DNA of 64,000 nucleotides, taken from assembly GCF_047300855.1 (NCBI RefSeq), contig NZ_CP170197.1, forward strand, positions 3,038,001-3,102,000. The letters run 5' to 3'. Within the stretch, counting starts at the first letter, position 1; each line of letters starts with the position of its first letter. Positions 63,248-64,000 of this stretch are shown piece by piece. Source of the stretch: Sulfuriferula sp047300855 (GTDB lineage Bacteria; Pseudomonadota; Gammaproteobacteria; Burkholderiales; Sulfuriferulaceae). A program made the translations under genes and the position numbers. The notes under the pieces are model-generated. The model did not search any database, was not told the origin of the DNA, and was given only the letters and a program-made list of their open reading frames with translations.

Positions 63248-64000
63248 ATGCAACCAAAAATCATTGTTCTGGACGACGACCCCACCGGCTCACAGACCGT
63301 GCATGGCTGTCTGCTGCTCACCCGCTGGGATGTCGCGACGCTCAAGCAGGGTCTGGCAGATGCTTCGCCGCTGATGTTTGTGCTCACCAACACCCGCGGG
63401 ATGGGTGCCGCCGAGGCAGCGCAGATCACGCGCGAGGCATGCCACAACCTGAAGCTGGCAATGGCGGGATTTGATCGTCCGGCCCTGTTCGTCAGCCGCT
63501 CCGACTCGACCCTGCGCGGCCACTATCCGGTGGAAACCGATGTGATGGCCGAAGAACTCGGTCCGTTCAACGCGCATTTTCTGGTCCCGGCTTTTTTCGA
63601 AGGCGGACGTTTCACTGTGGACAGCGTGCATTACCTGAAAGTGGACGGCAAGGCCGTGCCGGTGCATGAAACCGAATTCGCGCGCGATTCCGTGTTCGGC
63701 TACCGCCACAGTTTCCTACCCGATTATGTCGAAGAAAAAACCCAGGGCCGGATCAAAGCCGATGCGGTGGTGCGCTTCACCCTCAGCGCTATCCGCGCCG
63801 GTACGCTGGACCGATTGATGGCGCTGCAAGGGAATGCTTGCTGCGTGGTGGATGCGGAAAACCAGACCGACCTCAACCGCTTCGCCGACGACCTCGAACA
63901 GGCCGCCAGCCAGGGCAAGCGCTTCCTGTTCCGTAGCGCCGCCAGTCTGCTCACCGCGCTGGCCAAACTGCCGCCGCAACCGGTACCTGCCGAGGACATG
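63248..64000 (+). CDS. Four-carbon acid sugar kinase (DUF1537 family), cut by window end
   Basis: The first 251 codons of a kinase gene are visible and open at the window edge. KIIVLDDDPTGSQTVHGCLLLTRW is the DUF1537 N-terminal signature, followed by FVLTNTRGMGAAEA, SRSDSTLRGHYPVETD and VPAFFEGGRFT. Family members (OtnK, DenK, LtnK) phosphorylate tetronates or their 2/3-keto forms with ATP. The C-terminal nucleotide-binding domain lies outside the window. The ribosome site is weak. The position after the GarR-like and ThDP enzyme genes suggests a shared acid-sugar pathway. Confidence 0.88.
   Translation, partial: MQPKIIVLDDDPTGSQTVHGCLLLTRWDVATLKQGLADASPLMFVLTNTRGMGAAEAAQITREACHNLKLAMAGFDRPALFVSRSDSTLRGHYPVETDVMAEELGPFNAHFLVPAFFEGGRFTVDSVHYLKVDGKAVPVHETEFARDSVFGYRHSFLPDYVEEKTQGRIKADAVVRFTLSAIRAGTLDRLMALQGNACCVVDAENQTDLNRFADDLEQAASQGKRFLFRSAASLLTALAKLPPQPVPAEDM

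Overview
The window looks like the chromosome of a betaproteobacterium, probably a metabolically versatile Nitrosomonadales-type sulfur or iron oxidiser. This is inferred from gene content, not from a marker gene. The clues are a PEP-CTERM exported protein, a groESL operon with both a sigma32-type promoter and a CIRCE operator, persulfide dioxygenase, a TauE/SafE exporter, an adenylylsulfate-reductase-like flavoprotein locus, LutABC, several c-di-GMP proteins, and palindromic intergenic repeats. There is one tRNA gene (Phe), no rRNA and no CRISPR array.

Layout. 1-7.5 kb: the end of a family 4 uracil-DNA glycosylase, small oxidoreductase and cupin genes, a broken DUF4389 gene, a PEP-CTERM protein, a BLUF photoreceptor overlapping an EAL phosphodiesterase gene, and an SDR. 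7.5-12.2 kb is an accessory patch: intergenic palindromes, a decayed gene, an IS481-family element with a 6-bp target duplication sitting in the loop of a palindrome, and a two-gene ATPase + DUF4435 locus matching the PARIS (AriA/AriB) anti-phage architecture. 12.3-21.4 kb: a TviC/TviB-like nucleotide-sugar gene pair, an exported serine protease, outer-membrane phospholipase A, persulfide dioxygenase, a beta-CASP nuclease, a D-lactate-dehydrogenase-like enzyme and bioA. 21.4-26.3 kb: groESL, a DUF485/ActP-like symporter pair with an unusual insertion, and tRNA-Phe.

26.5-38.9 kb is the most interesting block. It is one long minus-strand gene train: a GntR regulator, an AprA-like flavoprotein, a short AprB-like ferredoxin, a HEAT-repeat protein, an FdxA-type ferredoxin, an SsuA/TauA-type ABC importer whose binding protein carries a NosL-like C-terminal domain, a 1186-residue GltD/PyrK-like flavoprotein, a DUF971 protein and a TauE/SafE exporter. 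The arrangement suggests import of an organosulfur compound, iron-sulfur/flavin redox chemistry on it, and sulfite export. I know of no characterised pathway with this composition.

39.3-45.2 kb: an RR-PAS-GGDEF-EAL protein with its HDOD-histidine kinase partner, a PBP7-type peptidase and a hypothetical protein. 45.3-64 kb is a hydroxyacid/C3-C4 carbon island: an IclR regulator divergent from lutABC, a branched-chain-type ABC transporter (with a LivM-LivG fusion), a peroxiredoxin, an MFS carrier, mmsA, an AEC carrier, tartronate-semialdehyde-reductase-like and glycerate-dehydrogenase-like enzymes, a transketolase/phosphoketolase-like ThDP enzyme, and the start of a DUF1537 four-carbon acid sugar kinase that runs off the window.
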